64,000 nt of DNA from Flavobacteriales bacterium. GTDB taxonomy: Bacteria > Bacteroidota > Bacteroidia > Flavobacteriales > Flavobacteriaceae. Of this stretch, positions 51,680 through 60,629 are shown piece by piece; the stretch's first letter is position 1, and each line of letters starts with the position of its first letter. Under the pieces are notes generated by a model. It had not been told where the DNA came from. It saw only the letters and a program-made list of their open reading frames with translations, and ran no database searches. Position numbers and translations under genes: made by a program. The DNA is taken from NCBI GenBank assembly GCA_018335925.1, contig JAGXRF010000080.1, forward strand, positions 102,158 through 166,157. Direction: 5' to 3'.

Positions 51680-52924
51680 ATGAAAAAGCTCATTCTGGTG
51701 CTTTTAATGGCATCACTCATTCAAAAATCAAGTGCGCAGGTAGTCATAGAAGGTAGATTTGATCTAATCAATCCTCAAAATCAGCTATGGGATGGGAGGT
51801 ATTTGGTCTATACATTTTATAGGGATGTGTTTATTTACGATACACAAACGGAGCTTCTGCATAAAGAAAAGGGGCAGTACCTGAACGAAATGGCCTTCAA
51901 AAACGGCTTGTATTTCAGAAAGACCTCAGGAAAATACCAACTGCATAAGGTGGGGGAGTCCCAACCTGTACTTCCCAATAAGTTCTCCAGGGTCAACCAA
52001 TGGTTTGGCAATACCATGCTAGCATGGGAAATGACCGAACCAAACCCAAAAGGGATGAAGGGCATCTGGTTTGATGCAGATCAGAGGATCATTGCCAGCT
52101 TTTCCATTTCCCAACTCTATCAGGCAGTGGGATACCAAAAGGAAGGCTCTTTGGATGTATTTAGCATTTTAGGCAGGATGCCTTGGGAGGATTTTAATTA
52201 CTTTTTCAAGGATGGAATGATCACACTCAGGAATCCAGAGACCAGAAAATTCTCATTTTTTGATTTATCTCTCAAACCTGCCTTTCCGGGACAGTATTTG
52301 AATGCGGATCCTTTTTTCGGAGGCTTGGCTGCTGTCCAAAATGATAATGGACTTTGGGGATTTATCGACACCTCGGGTAAGGAAGTAATTCCTTTCATCT
52401 ATACTTCCAAGCCTTCGCCTTTTCATTCTGGTCTTGCACGGGTGTCCAATAAGGAAGGGAAATCGGGATTTATCAATCGAAAGGGTGAACTGGTTATTCC
52501 CGCAATCTATTCCTTCGCTTCCAATTTTCACAAGGGGGTAGGATTGGTTGGGAAAACTGGATTTCCCGGCACATTTGTAGGGTTGGATACCCTGGGCGTC
52601 GAAAAATCATTTCCCTGTTCCTGTAGTCCGGATATGGGTCACTATTTAGGTCAGAATTACACGGACTACTTTCCGTTGAATACCCTATATGATTTTGTAG
52701 AAAGTGGGTTCTTGACGGTGAGGAAGAATGGTCAAAGTGCCGTCTTCGACAAGCAAGGCCAACAGATCTTGCCCTTTGAATATGCCATGTTCAGGGATTT
52801 GAAGGCTGGAAAAGCAATCGCAATTCAATGGGGGACAGTGGGTAGCGATCAAAACCTGCGCTTTTTTCTCATGGACTTGGAAGCCCGAAGACCTGTGCTG
52901 GAGCTCAAATACACGGAGTTTTGA
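51680..52924 (+). CDS. Secreted WG-repeat protein
   Basis: 414 residues. Signal peptide MKKLILVLLMASLIQKSSAQ. WG (KWG) repeats in the second half: LWGFIDTSGKEVIPFIY, KSGFINRKGELVIPAIY and QSAVFDKQGQQILPFEY, each a three-strand repeat of about 35-40 residues. WG-repeat proteins are common in Bacteroidota, mostly surface or periplasmic, with unknown partners. It sits 24 bases after rteC and 92 before the first transfer gene; whether it is part of the transfer machinery is unclear. Confidence 0.82.
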   Translation: MKKLILVLLMASLIQKSSAQVVIEGRFDLINPQNQLWDGRYLVYTFYRDVFIYDTQTELLHKEKGQYLNEMAFKNGLYFRKTSGKYQLHKVGESQPVLPNKFSRVNQWFGNTMLAWEMTEPNPKGMKGIWFDADQRIIASFSISQLYQAVGYQKEGSLDVFSILGRMPWEDFNYFFKDGMITLRNPETRKFSFFDLSLKPAFPGQYLNADPFFGGLAAVQNDNGLWGFIDTSGKEVIPFIYTSKPSPFHSGLARVSNKEGKSGFINRKGELVIPAIYSFASNFHKGVGLVGKTGFPGTFVGLDTLGVEKSFPCSCSPDMGHYLGQNYTDYFPLNTLYDFVESGFLTVRKNGQSAVFDKQGQQILPFEYAMFRDLKAGKAIAIQWGTVGSDQNLRFFLMDLEARRPVLELKYTEF

Positions 52925-53016
52925 AATTTTCTTTTCCCCACTTGGGATATCCTACTGAATGATTTGGTGTATTTCTTCGGAGGTTTGAAGCCCTTCTTTC
53001 ATAAAAACAAACAGAT

Positions 53017-53322
53017 ATGGGCTATGAAGTACTTCAATCCAACTGGTTTTGGCCAACAATAGGCATCTCCTTAGCAGGATATTATGGCTGGGTATTACTC
53101 ACCTATTTCAGGTCAGTACTTACCCTGGGCATCGGACAGGTAAAAACAAGTAGTCCTGAAGCAAGGAAAAATCTCTCTTTATCCTGGGATGATCTGGCAA
53201 TGAGTTTTGCCATTCACCGAAGACTGCTGACAAACCCACACGCAGATTTAGATCCGGATGAAAGAGCTCTGCTGGGAAAATCTCCTTTCAAAGAGTTGAT
53301 TCAACAAACCACGATAAAATAA
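53017..53322 (+). CDS. Small membrane protein at the head of the tra operon
   Basis: 101 residues with one N-terminal transmembrane helix (WFWPTIGISLAGYYGWVLLT) and a charged cytoplasmic tail (ARKNLSLSWDDLAMSFAIHR). No named family recognised; similar small genes stand at this place (near TraD/TraE) in other Bacteroidota elements. The stop is followed immediately by the leader motif of traE. Confidence 0.65.
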   Translation: MGYEVLQSNWFWPTIGISLAGYYGWVLLTYFRSVLTLGIGQVKTSSPEARKNLSLSWDDLAMSFAIHRRLLTNPHADLDPDERALLGKSPFKELIQQTTIK

Positions 53323-53323
53323 A

Positions 53324-53334
53324 ACTAAACCAAC
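53324..53334 (+). promoter_or_regulatory. ACTAAACCAAC leader motif before traE
   Basis: Exact 11-base motif, nine bases before the traE ATG. Confidence 0.6.
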
Positions 53335-53343
53335 TATTGACTT

Positions 53344-53658
53344 ATGAAGAATCAAATTAACAGGTTCCGTCAGAGCCTACTCCTTCTTGGATTGTTGCTG
53401 ATCACCGTGTCCTATTCCCAGGCACAGGGTGGAATACAAGGAATTGATGCGGCTACGACACAAGTAAAAGGATTTTTTGCAGGTGGGGTCAACCTGATGT
53501 ATGCCATCGGTGCCATAGTGGGCCTGGTTGGTGCAGTAAAGGTTTTTAACAAATGGAATTCAGGTGATCCGGATACCGGTAAGGTAGCAGCTGCCTGGTT
53601 TGGATCCTGCGTGTTCTTGGTGGTGGTAGCCTTGGTGTTGCAAAGCTTCTTTGGCTAA
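53344..53658 (+). CDS. traE: TraE (DUF4134) conjugation protein
   Basis: 104 residues. Signal peptide, then two transmembrane helices in a VirB2-like arrangement: GVNLMYAIGAIVGLVGAVKV, FNKWNSGDPDTGKVAAAWFG and CVFLVVVALVLQSFFG. The DUF4134 motif is complete. It is proposed to be a pilin-like or membrane component of the type IV apparatus. Confidence 0.92.
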   Translation: MKNQINRFRQSLLLLGLLLITVSYSQAQGGIQGIDAATTQVKGFFAGGVNLMYAIGAIVGLVGAVKVFNKWNSGDPDTGKVAAAWFGSCVFLVVVALVLQSFFG

Positions 53659-53671
53659 ATCCCGGATAGGC

Positions 53672-54004
53672 ATGCCAAAATCACTTCAAGTCTTCAAAGG
53701 AGTGGATCATGAAATGGAGTTTAAAGGACTGACACCTCCTTTTCTCTACTACATGATTGGATTACTGATTGGCTCCCTTTTTCTCTTCCTCCTTCTGAAG
53801 GGGGTGGGTCTGCCTTTGGTTCTGAGCTCAGGTATCACCTTTGGGACGCTGGCATGGCTTGGAAACAAAATTTTTACGCTCAATCGGGTTTTGGGAAAAA
53901 ACGGCTTGCTGAAAAAATCTGCCTATGCCGCTGTACCCCTGGGAATTCGAATCAAAGACCGAAGTCCAATTCAACAACTCAGGAATCAAAAGAATAAGCG
54001 CTAG
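53672..54004 (+). CDS. traF: TraF (DUF4133) conjugation membrane protein
   Basis: 110 residues from the ATG at 53672. A TTG at 53651 inside traE would add seven residues and is less likely. FKGVDHEMEFKGLTPPFLYY and two transmembrane helices (MIGLLIGSLFLFLLLKGVGL, and one after GITFGTLAWLG) are the DUF4133/TraF pattern, VirB3-like. Confidence 0.9.
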   Translation: MPKSLQVFKGVDHEMEFKGLTPPFLYYMIGLLIGSLFLFLLLKGVGLPLVLSSGITFGTLAWLGNKIFTLNRVLGKNGLLKKSAYAAVPLGIRIKDRSPIQQLRNQKNKR

Positions 54005-54102
54005 TAGTCTAGCAGGAGGGTAGGTTCACTGGACCTGCCTTCCTTTTCTCTCTCCAATCAGACTTTTCATTCCAGTTTCATCCCTTCAACCGGTAATTTC
54101 CT

Positions 54103-56571
54103 ATGACAGCATCCAGGAATATGGAAGAGGTATTGCCTTTGTTTTCCTATGAACAAGGGTATCTGGTCTCCAAGCAGGGGGATCTAACTGCCTGTTTCGA
54201 ACTGATACTTCCTCCTTTATTTACCCTGTCCCAATCCGAATTGGATGGACTCCATACCGCTTTTGTCAAAGCATTTCGGCTACTTCCTCCTCACACCTTG
54301 GTCTGGAAACAGGACTGGTTTATCAAATCGGAGTTTTTGCCGGCTTCTGAAAAAGGCTTCGAGGAAGAAGAGAGTTTTCTTTCCCGTTCCAGTTCCCGGT
54401 TTTTTCAGGGAAAGCCTATCCTCGACCATGCCTGTTACCTCTGGATCACTTTTCCTTTTTCAGGTAAAAAACTGTCTGATTCCAGTTTGTCCAATTTATT
54501 CCGTAGCCATTGGGTAGGTGAACCTGCTTCGCTCAAGACCCAAGTGGAAAGCCATACGGCAGTTTTGGCCCAAATAGAGCATCTTCTTACCTCGGAAAAC
54601 ATCGCCATCTCCCGAATCTCAGAGGACAAGCTTCTGGGAACACCCCTTAAAAAAGGCCTGATCGAGGCCTATCTACTTTGTCCGGGCAAACAGACTTTTC
54701 CTGAAATCCAGGACATGGAATTCAAACCTGAGTGGAAAATCGGACAAAACTTCCTAGGCATGATATCCATTTCGGGATTGAATCAATTGCCCATGGAGCT
54801 ATCGAACTCAAAAGTATTTGAGCCCTATTCCACGGATCAGAGCAAATTTTACCTTGGATTCGCTTCTCCGGTGGGTCAACTATTGGATTGCAATCACATC
54901 TATTCTCAGGTATTTCAGATGGAAGAAAAAGAAAAGTTTTTTTCCGAACTGGAATCCAAACGGTTACGGTTGCATGCACTTTCACGCTATTCCAGATCCA
55001 ATGACTTGGCCTCTGACTCCATCGCCTCTTACCTGGATGAATCCATCCGGGAAGGAAAAATACCGGTTAAAGGCCATGCCAACCTGTTGATTTGGGCTGA
55101 TTCCTCCCATGAACTGAAACAGACTCTCCGTGAGGCTTCTGCCTCGATTTCCAAATTGGGCATCCTTCCCAAAATCGAAACTTGGGGGGCACCTCAATTG
55201 TATTGGGCTGGAATTCCGGGAAACGGAGCCGCACTCCCATCCAATGAATGTTTTCACCTGAATCTGGATCAATTTATCTGCCTGTATAACCTGGAGGGAG
55301 CTTCCGCTTCGGGGGTTCTTCCCAAAGGACTCCGCATGGGAGAACGAAGGTATGGGCAGCCGGTATGGGTGGATTTATCGGATGAACCCATGCAAAAAGG
55401 GTGGATTACCAACCGAAACAAGTTTATCCTGGGACCTTCCGGTTCCGGAAAGTCTTTCTTCACCAACCACATGGTCCGAAGCTATTTTGAACAAGGAACC
55501 CACGTCGTACTGGTAGATGTGGGGCATTCTTACCAAGGGCTCTGTGAATTGGTAGGTGGCTATTATTTCACCTATTCGGAAGATTCACCCCTATGCTTTA
55601 ATCCCTTCTTTCTGGACGGTGAAGGGCTCGATACAGAGAAAAAAGAAAGTCTGAAAACCCTGCTCCTCGCTCTTTGGAAAAAAGAGGATGAGGTATTCCG
55701 AAGATCGGAATATGTGGCCATTTCGAACGCCATTAAGGCTTATTATGAGTATTTAGACCGTTCCGCAGGAGTGTTTCCCTGCTTTGATACTTTTTATGAG
55801 TTTCTTCTAAGTGATTTTTCAGGGATCATCGAGCAGGAAAAGGTGAGTAGTCAGGATTTTGATCTCAAGAATTTTCTCTATGTCCTGCGGCCTTTTTTCA
55901 GGGGTGGTGAATTTGATTACCTGCTCAATGCCCAAGAGAACCTCAATCTCTTAAATCAGCGATTTATCGTTTTCGAGCTGGATAAGATCAAAGACCACCC
56001 CATCCTTTTTCCAGTAGTCACACTTATTATCATGGAGATTTTTATCTCTAAGATGAGAAAGCTGAAGGGACAACGGAAAATGATCCTGATCGAAGAGGCT
56101 TGGAAAGCCATAGCCAAAGAGGGAATGGCTGAATACATCAAATACCTCTTTAAGACGGTAAGGAAGTTTTTTGGTGAAGCTATTGTCGTCACCCAGGAAG
56201 TGGATGACATCATCCATAGTCCGGTTATCAAAGATGCCATCATCAACAATTCGGACTGTAAAATCCTGTTGGACCAAAGCAAATACCAAAACAAGTTTGA
56301 ACAGATTCAAAAGCTTCTTGGATTGACCGAGAAGGAGAAAGCTATGATTCTTTCCATCAACCGGGCAAATGATCCTTCCCGGAAATACAAGGAAGTGTTT
56401 ATTGGGCTGGGATCTCACAGTCAGGTGTTTAGAACGGAAGTGAGCTTGGAAGAATACCTCACCTACACCACCGAAGAGAAGGAAAAACTCCGCATCGAGG
56501 AGCTCTGTCGTCTACACGGTGGAAGTAGGGAAAAAGCCATTGCAGCATTGGCTGAAGAACTGCAGTCTTAA
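54103..56571 (+). CDS. traG: TraG, VirB4-like conjugation ATPase
   Basis: 822 residues. Walker A ILGPSGSGKS (444-451 core), HVVLVDVGHSYQGLCELVGG, FNPFFL and Walker B MILIEEAWKA (Glu664-Glu665), followed by KTVRKFFGEAIVVTQEVDDI. This is the TraG/VirB4 ATPase that powers channel assembly. The N-terminal ~400 residues are the VirB4 assembly region. A 98-base gap before it holds no clear signal. Confidence 0.93.
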   Translation: MTASRNMEEVLPLFSYEQGYLVSKQGDLTACFELILPPLFTLSQSELDGLHTAFVKAFRLLPPHTLVWKQDWFIKSEFLPASEKGFEEEESFLSRSSSRFFQGKPILDHACYLWITFPFSGKKLSDSSLSNLFRSHWVGEPASLKTQVESHTAVLAQIEHLLTSENIAISRISEDKLLGTPLKKGLIEAYLLCPGKQTFPEIQDMEFKPEWKIGQNFLGMISISGLNQLPMELSNSKVFEPYSTDQSKFYLGFASPVGQLLDCNHIYSQVFQMEEKEKFFSELESKRLRLHALSRYSRSNDLASDSIASYLDESIREGKIPVKGHANLLIWADSSHELKQTLREASASISKLGILPKIETWGAPQLYWAGIPGNGAALPSNECFHLNLDQFICLYNLEGASASGVLPKGLRMGERRYGQPVWVDLSDEPMQKGWITNRNKFILGPSGSGKSFFTNHMVRSYFEQGTHVVLVDVGHSYQGLCELVGGYYFTYSEDSPLCFNPFFLDGEGLDTEKKESLKTLLLALWKKEDEVFRRSEYVAISNAIKAYYEYLDRSAGVFPCFDTFYEFLLSDFSGIIEQEKVSSQDFDLKNFLYVLRPFFRGGEFDYLLNAQENLNLLNQRFIVFELDKIKDHPILFPVVTLIIMEIFISKMRKLKGQRKMILIEEAWKAIAKEGMAEYIKYLFKTVRKFFGEAIVVTQEVDDIIHSPVIKDAIINNSDCKILLDQSKYQNKFEQIQKLLGLTEKEKAMILSINRANDPSRKYKEVFIGLGSHSQVFRTEVSLEEYLTYTTEEKEKLRIEELCRLHGGSREKAIAALAEELQS

Positions 56572-56593
56572 TCATTCATCAACCTATCTACCT

Positions 56594-57277
56594 ATGAAAA
56601 TGCTCCATCTTCGAAAAATCAGACCCCTATTGCTGATGTTCGCCTTTACGACGATCAGTATACAATCCCGGGCGGCAGTTCTTCCCATAGCGGAAATCAT
56701 CCGACAAGGGGTCACCAAAATCATTGTTGCCGTGGATTTAAAGATCCAACGGCTTCAAAATGAAACTATATGGCTTCAGCAGGCCCAGCAAAAAATCGAA
56801 AATATCCTTTCGGAAAGTCAACTGGAGGAAATAGCCACCTGGGGCCAACGACAAAAAGAGCTCTACGGGGATTATTATGAAAGTCTGGCCAAAGTCAAAC
56901 AGGTCATCACCCAGGTCCAGCGTGTCAAATCCATTTCTCAAACTCAGGCGGAAATGCTCAAAGCCTACCAAGAATCCTGGAATATGCTCAGGCAGGATGG
57001 GAGGTTCACTGTTGCAGAATTAGAGTTAATCCAAAGCAGGTATGGGGAAATCATGCGGAAAAGTGCATTCCACCTTACTGAACTGAGCTCCCTGCTGAAG
57101 TCTTTTTCTTTTCAGATGAGCGATGGGGAGCGATTGGAGAGGATCGATGTTTTGGATCGTCACATGAGTAAAAACTTTGGAGACTTGGTCAGTCTTAATC
57201 TGCAATTGGAAACCATCCATGCGCAACGAAAGCAACTATCCAAAGAAGGACGGGTTTTGGAGGGACTGCTAAAATGA
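56594..57277 (+). CDS. TraI-like conjugation protein, paralogue 1
   Basis: 227 residues from the ATG at 56594; the longer frame overlapping traG is rejected. Signal peptide, then a long coiled-coil-like region (KIQRLQNETIWLQQAQQKIE, LSESQLEEIATWGQRQKELY) and the block FHLTELSSLLKSFSFQMSDG, ERLERIDVLD. The block recurs in the third gene of this set (58.3 kb), so the two are paralogues. A VirB5-like role at the channel tip or periplasm is plausible. ATGA-type overlap with the next gene. Confidence 0.75.
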   Translation: MKMLHLRKIRPLLLMFAFTTISIQSRAAVLPIAEIIRQGVTKIIVAVDLKIQRLQNETIWLQQAQQKIENILSESQLEEIATWGQRQKELYGDYYESLAKVKQVITQVQRVKSISQTQAEMLKAYQESWNMLRQDGRFTVAELELIQSRYGEIMRKSAFHLTELSSLLKSFSFQMSDGERLERIDVLDRHMSKNFGDLVSLNLQLETIHAQRKQLSKEGRVLEGLLK

Positions 57278-57909
57278 ACAAGGCTATTTATCCATACCTG
57301 CTTGTTCTTTTCTTGGCTTGGCCTGAATGGGTAGTAGCACAGACTTGGGATGAGCTTTTTCGTCAAAAGGAAACCCAAAAGGAATACCTCCTCTTACAGA
57401 TCGGCGCATTGCGAGTACAATCCGGATTGCTCAAGGAAGCAGGCCAAATCGCCAAAGTCGGCCTGCAGACCATTGGCACTTACCGAGCGGTAGAAAAGAA
57501 TCTCCATGATGATTTTTTCAAGACTTTTCGGGTGTTGGGGCCTCGCTCAATTGAATCCCTTTTCCGAATAAGCCAGTCAGGAATACATCCTGAAGGGCTC
57601 AAAAAGAGAATCAACAAAAGTCTTGCCCATTGGAAGTCGCAAAGTAGTGACCCGTTATTCACTCAATGGACTGAACTAATTCATCTGGGAATGTGGAATA
57701 AGTGTGTTGAGCTCGCTGATGAATTGCTTCGGATTGCAGGAGAAGGGTATCAACTGCAGGATGCGGATCGGGCGAGTCACCTGGATGGATTGGGAGAGCA
57801 GCTGAGCAAACTATCCCATGACCTTGGGGCAGTTCAACTGGCATCCCTGTTTCGGCTCTCACAAGCAAGAACTCAAGCATATTCACTTCAATTTCTTGAC
57901 AAGTATTGA
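57274..57909 (+). CDS. Secreted helical protein in the tra operon
   Basis: 211 residues. Signal peptide (MNKAIYPYLLVLFLAWPEWVVAQ) then all-helical sequence (LFRQKETQKEYLLLQIGALR, QIAKVGLQTIGTYRAVEKNL). No family recognised; it lacks the QMxDGER block of its neighbours. One base separates it from the next start codon. Confidence 0.7.
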   Translation: MNKAIYPYLLVLFLAWPEWVVAQTWDELFRQKETQKEYLLLQIGALRVQSGLLKEAGQIAKVGLQTIGTYRAVEKNLHDDFFKTFRVLGPRSIESLFRISQSGIHPEGLKKRINKSLAHWKSQSSDPLFTQWTELIHLGMWNKCVELADELLRIAGEGYQLQDADRASHLDGLGEQLSKLSHDLGAVQLASLFRLSQARTQAYSLQFLDKY

Positions 57910-57910
57910 C

Positions 57911-58549
57911 ATGAGGCTTCTAATCGTCGTGATCATGATGGGTTTATCCAGTTGGCTGTCTATTCAGGCCTGTAGAGCCCAGACAGACGAGATCCAGCAA
58001 TTGCTCCTAAACGTGGAAAAACTGGATCAGCTTAAGGAAATGCTGGATAACATGCAGGAAAAGTACCGAATTCTCAGTCAAGGCTACCAACAGATCAAAG
58101 GGATAGCAGAGGGCAACTTTCAACTCCACCAAGCTTTTCTGGATCGATTGGTTCGGGTTAATCCAAATGTTCGGGCTTATTACAAGGTAGGAGAGATCAT
58201 ACAGCTTCAAATAGGGCTTGTCCGGGGAATTGAAGATGCCAGGACGCATTTTCAGCTGGGGGATTATTTGCAGGACAAGGAATTTCAACAAGTGAACAGG
58301 CTTCTGGGAACTTGGTCAAAGTCAAGTTTCCACCTGCTGGAAGAGCTGATGCTGATTCTTTCTGATAATCAACTTCAAATGGATGACGGAGAGCGGATTC
58401 AGGCCATCGATCGGGTTCATGAGTCACTCAGTGAGCTCAGTAAGGGAGTTGGCAAGTTTTCAAACTCTCTTTCCCAACTGGGAGAATTGCGGAAAAGTAA
58501 GTCTCAGGATCTTCAAACCCTTCAAACTCTCTTAGGAAGTGAAAACTAA
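57911..58549 (+). CDS. TraI-like conjugation protein, paralogue 2
   Basis: 212 residues from the ATG at 57911. Signal peptide (MRLLIVVIMMGLSSWLSIQA) and coiled coil (LNVEKLDQLKEMLDNMQEKY), ending with SSFHLLEELMLILSDNQLQM-DDGERIQAIDRVHESL. The last block aligns with the gene at 56.6 kb. Overlaps the traJ GTG by 11 bases. Confidence 0.75.
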   Translation: MRLLIVVIMMGLSSWLSIQACRAQTDEIQQLLLNVEKLDQLKEMLDNMQEKYRILSQGYQQIKGIAEGNFQLHQAFLDRLVRVNPNVRAYYKVGEIIQLQIGLVRGIEDARTHFQLGDYLQDKEFQQVNRLLGTWSKSSFHLLEELMLILSDNQLQMDDGERIQAIDRVHESLSELSKGVGKFSNSLSQLGELRKSKSQDLQTLQTLLGSEN

Positions 58550-59621
58550 ACCTGAAAAGCACAATTTCACTTACGGTTTTTCCAAAACCTGGCTTTTCCT
58601 TTTGCTTTTTGTCTTGGCACCCGGTGCCGCCATGGCAGGAGAGTTTAGTCAGTTTATTGATGATTTTAACAATATCATACAGGAAGTTGGATCAACCCTG
58701 CAACAGGGTACGGTTTCCTTGAGTGATCCAGCTAAAGCCATAGCGAGTTTGGGTGCCGTATTCTATATCGGTTTCAGGGTTTGGCGGCATATTGCCAATG
58801 CTGAAGCGATTGACTTTTTCCCCTTGTTCAGGCCCTTTGTCCTAGCGATTTTGATTGCCAATTTCCACTGGGTTACCGGTCTGATAGCTGGAATTTGTAA
58901 TCCGGTTGTAGCAGCAACCGACTCGCTAAGAAAAAAATCCCAAGAGCAAATTAACCGCCTGATCGAGGTTAAGAAAAAAGCGATGAAGGAGGGGAAATTC
59001 TGGAACATGTATGTGGGAGATTCCGGCTCGGGAGACAGGGATCTATGGTATGAATATGCCAATCCCGGAGCAGGCGAAGAAGGATGGATGGAAAGTATCG
59101 GCAACGGAATCCAGTTTGCCATGGAAAAAGCTTCCTTTCAAATGCAGCTGAACATTAAGACTTGGATGTCGGAAGTGCTGCAGGTCCTTTACCATGCCGC
59201 AGGCCTGGCGATCAATGTCATCCGGATGTTTTATTTGGTGGTCTTGGGGATTTTAGGTCCTATCAGTTTTGGTCTTGCGGTCTTTGACGGATTTCAACAC
59301 ACGCTGGTGCAGTGGATTGCCAGGTACATCAATGTGTATTTCTGGCTTCCTGTAGCCAATGTATTCGGCTACATCATTAATGTAATCCAAAACAAAATGC
59401 TTCAACTGGATCTGTCGCAGATCGAATCAGAAGGCAAAACCTTTTTCTCATCCACGGATACCGCTTTTCTCATCTTTCTGGTGATTGCCATCATTGGCTA
59501 TACCACCGTGCCCTCGGTGGCCAACTACATCATCGCCGTGGGCGGAAAGGATTCACTGCTTCACAAAACGAGCAATATCCTCTCGCAATACCCCAGTCAG
59601 TTTCAAAAAATGCTCAGGTAA
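58539..59621 (+). CDS. traJ: TraJ, VirB6-like conjugation membrane protein
   Basis: 360 residues from a GTG inside the previous gene. Signal-like first helix, then several transmembrane segments (IASLGAVFYIGFRVWRHIAN, FVLAILIANFHWVTGLIAGI, MFYLVVLGILGPISFGLAVF, DTAFLIFLVIAIIGYTTVPS). FDGFQHTLVQWIARYINVYF and LPVANVFGYIINVIQ are the TraJ hallmark. It forms the inner-membrane channel part. Confidence 0.92.
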   Translation: MKTKPEKHNFTYGFSKTWLFLLLFVLAPGAAMAGEFSQFIDDFNNIIQEVGSTLQQGTVSLSDPAKAIASLGAVFYIGFRVWRHIANAEAIDFFPLFRPFVLAILIANFHWVTGLIAGICNPVVAATDSLRKKSQEQINRLIEVKKKAMKEGKFWNMYVGDSGSGDRDLWYEYANPGAGEEGWMESIGNGIQFAMEKASFQMQLNIKTWMSEVLQVLYHAAGLAINVIRMFYLVVLGILGPISFGLAVFDGFQHTLVQWIARYINVYFWLPVANVFGYIINVIQNKMLQLDLSQIESEGKTFFSSTDTAFLIFLVIAIIGYTTVPSVANYIIAVGGKDSLLHKTSNILSQYPSQFQKMLR

Positions 59622-59633
59622 TCCATTTCATCT

Positions 59634-60251
59634 ATGCTTGTAAAACTCAAACAACTGGATTCGGCCTTTGTCCATCTGAAGTTTTGGACACTGGTTTTGC
59701 TGGCTTTTTGCCTCGGTTCTTCTGCGGCGGTGGTTTGGTTTAGCTTCCATGCCATCCTCAAATCCAAACAGGAAATTTACCTGATCTCTCAAGACCAGGT
59801 GATCAAGGCCTTTGCCAATCCCAGGGATGCATTGGTTTCTGTGGAGGCCAAAAGCCACCTCAAGCAGTTTCACCAGCTTCTGTTTACTCTTTCTCCTGAT
59901 GAAAAATTGATAGAAAGCCAATTGGCAGAATCACTTTACCTGGCTGACCACAGCGTCAAATTTCACCTGGACAACTTAAAAGAAACGGGGTATTTCAAAA
60001 AACTGCTGGCAGCCAACGTCTCCCAACGTCTCTTGCTGGACAGTATCTGGGTGGACGAAACCCGTTCAGACTATCCGTTTCGTGTTTATGGAAAGCAGGA
60101 GATTATCCGTACTTCTTCGGTTTTGTTTCGCTCCTTGATCACCTCAGGCAACCTTCGGGCTATCCAACGCACCCCTGCAAATCCCCATGGATTTTTGATT
60201 GAAAATTGGGAAATCCTTGAAAACAGAGACCTGTATCAAAAAGACAGATAA
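59634..60251 (+). CDS. traK: TraK, VirB8-like conjugation protein
   Basis: 205 residues. One N-terminal transmembrane helix (FWTLVLLAFCLGSSAAVVWF) and a periplasmic VirB8/NTF2-like domain (RDALVSVEAKSHLKQFHQLL, FTLSPDEKLIESQLAESLYL, then YPFRVYGKQEIIRTSSVLFR). Complete TraK length. Confidence 0.92.
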   Translation: MLVKLKQLDSAFVHLKFWTLVLLAFCLGSSAAVVWFSFHAILKSKQEIYLISQDQVIKAFANPRDALVSVEAKSHLKQFHQLLFTLSPDEKLIESQLAESLYLADHSVKFHLDNLKETGYFKKLLAANVSQRLLLDSIWVDETRSDYPFRVYGKQEIIRTSSVLFRSLITSGNLRAIQRTPANPHGFLIENWEILENRDLYQKDR

Positions 60252-60254
60252 GCC

Positions 60255-60629
60255 ATGAAATCCATCACCTATTCCCAGTTTTGGCAAAACATCCGGGGAA
60301 TTTCCGGCATCCCTCAGGATAATTCTCCCGCTTCGAAAGCGGCTCCTTACCTGGCCTATGTTTTCGTTTGGCTTGCCATGTTTTGGTCTAGCCAACTTTC
60401 GGCCTTGGATCTGAAAATCAGGCCGACTCATAAACCATGGATTTACGGAGGGCTGTTGGTGATTTTTTTTGCTGCCATTCTTCTGCCTCAAATTATTCCC
60501 AAGAACAAAAGCGAGACCGCTGCTCCTGCTTGGGTGATGAGCCTCCCTTTGGTACCCATCGAGCCTACCCTGGTTCCCGATTCCTTATTTATTCCATTTC
60601 AACTAAACCAACCACATCATGAAAAATAA
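60255..60629 (+). CDS. Small TraL-position membrane protein
   Basis: 124 residues with two hydrophobic segments (AAPYLAYVFVWLAMFW and WIYGGLLVIFFAAILLP). It lies where TraL sits in CTnDOT-like operons, three bases after traK and overlapping traM by 11 bases. The sequence alone does not show the TraL family, so only position supports that name. Confidence 0.6.
   Translation: MKSITYSQFWQNIRGISGIPQDNSPASKAAPYLAYVFVWLAMFWSSQLSALDLKIRPTHKPWIYGGLLVIFFAAILLPQIIPKNKSETAAPAWVMSLPLVPIEPTLVPDSLFIPFQLNQPHHEK
60602..60612 (+). promoter_or_regulatory. ACTAAACCAAC leader motif before traM
   Basis: Exact 11-base motif, six bases before the traM ATG and inside the 3' end of the preceding gene, where it is read as part of the QLNQPH codons. 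Confidence 0.6.
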
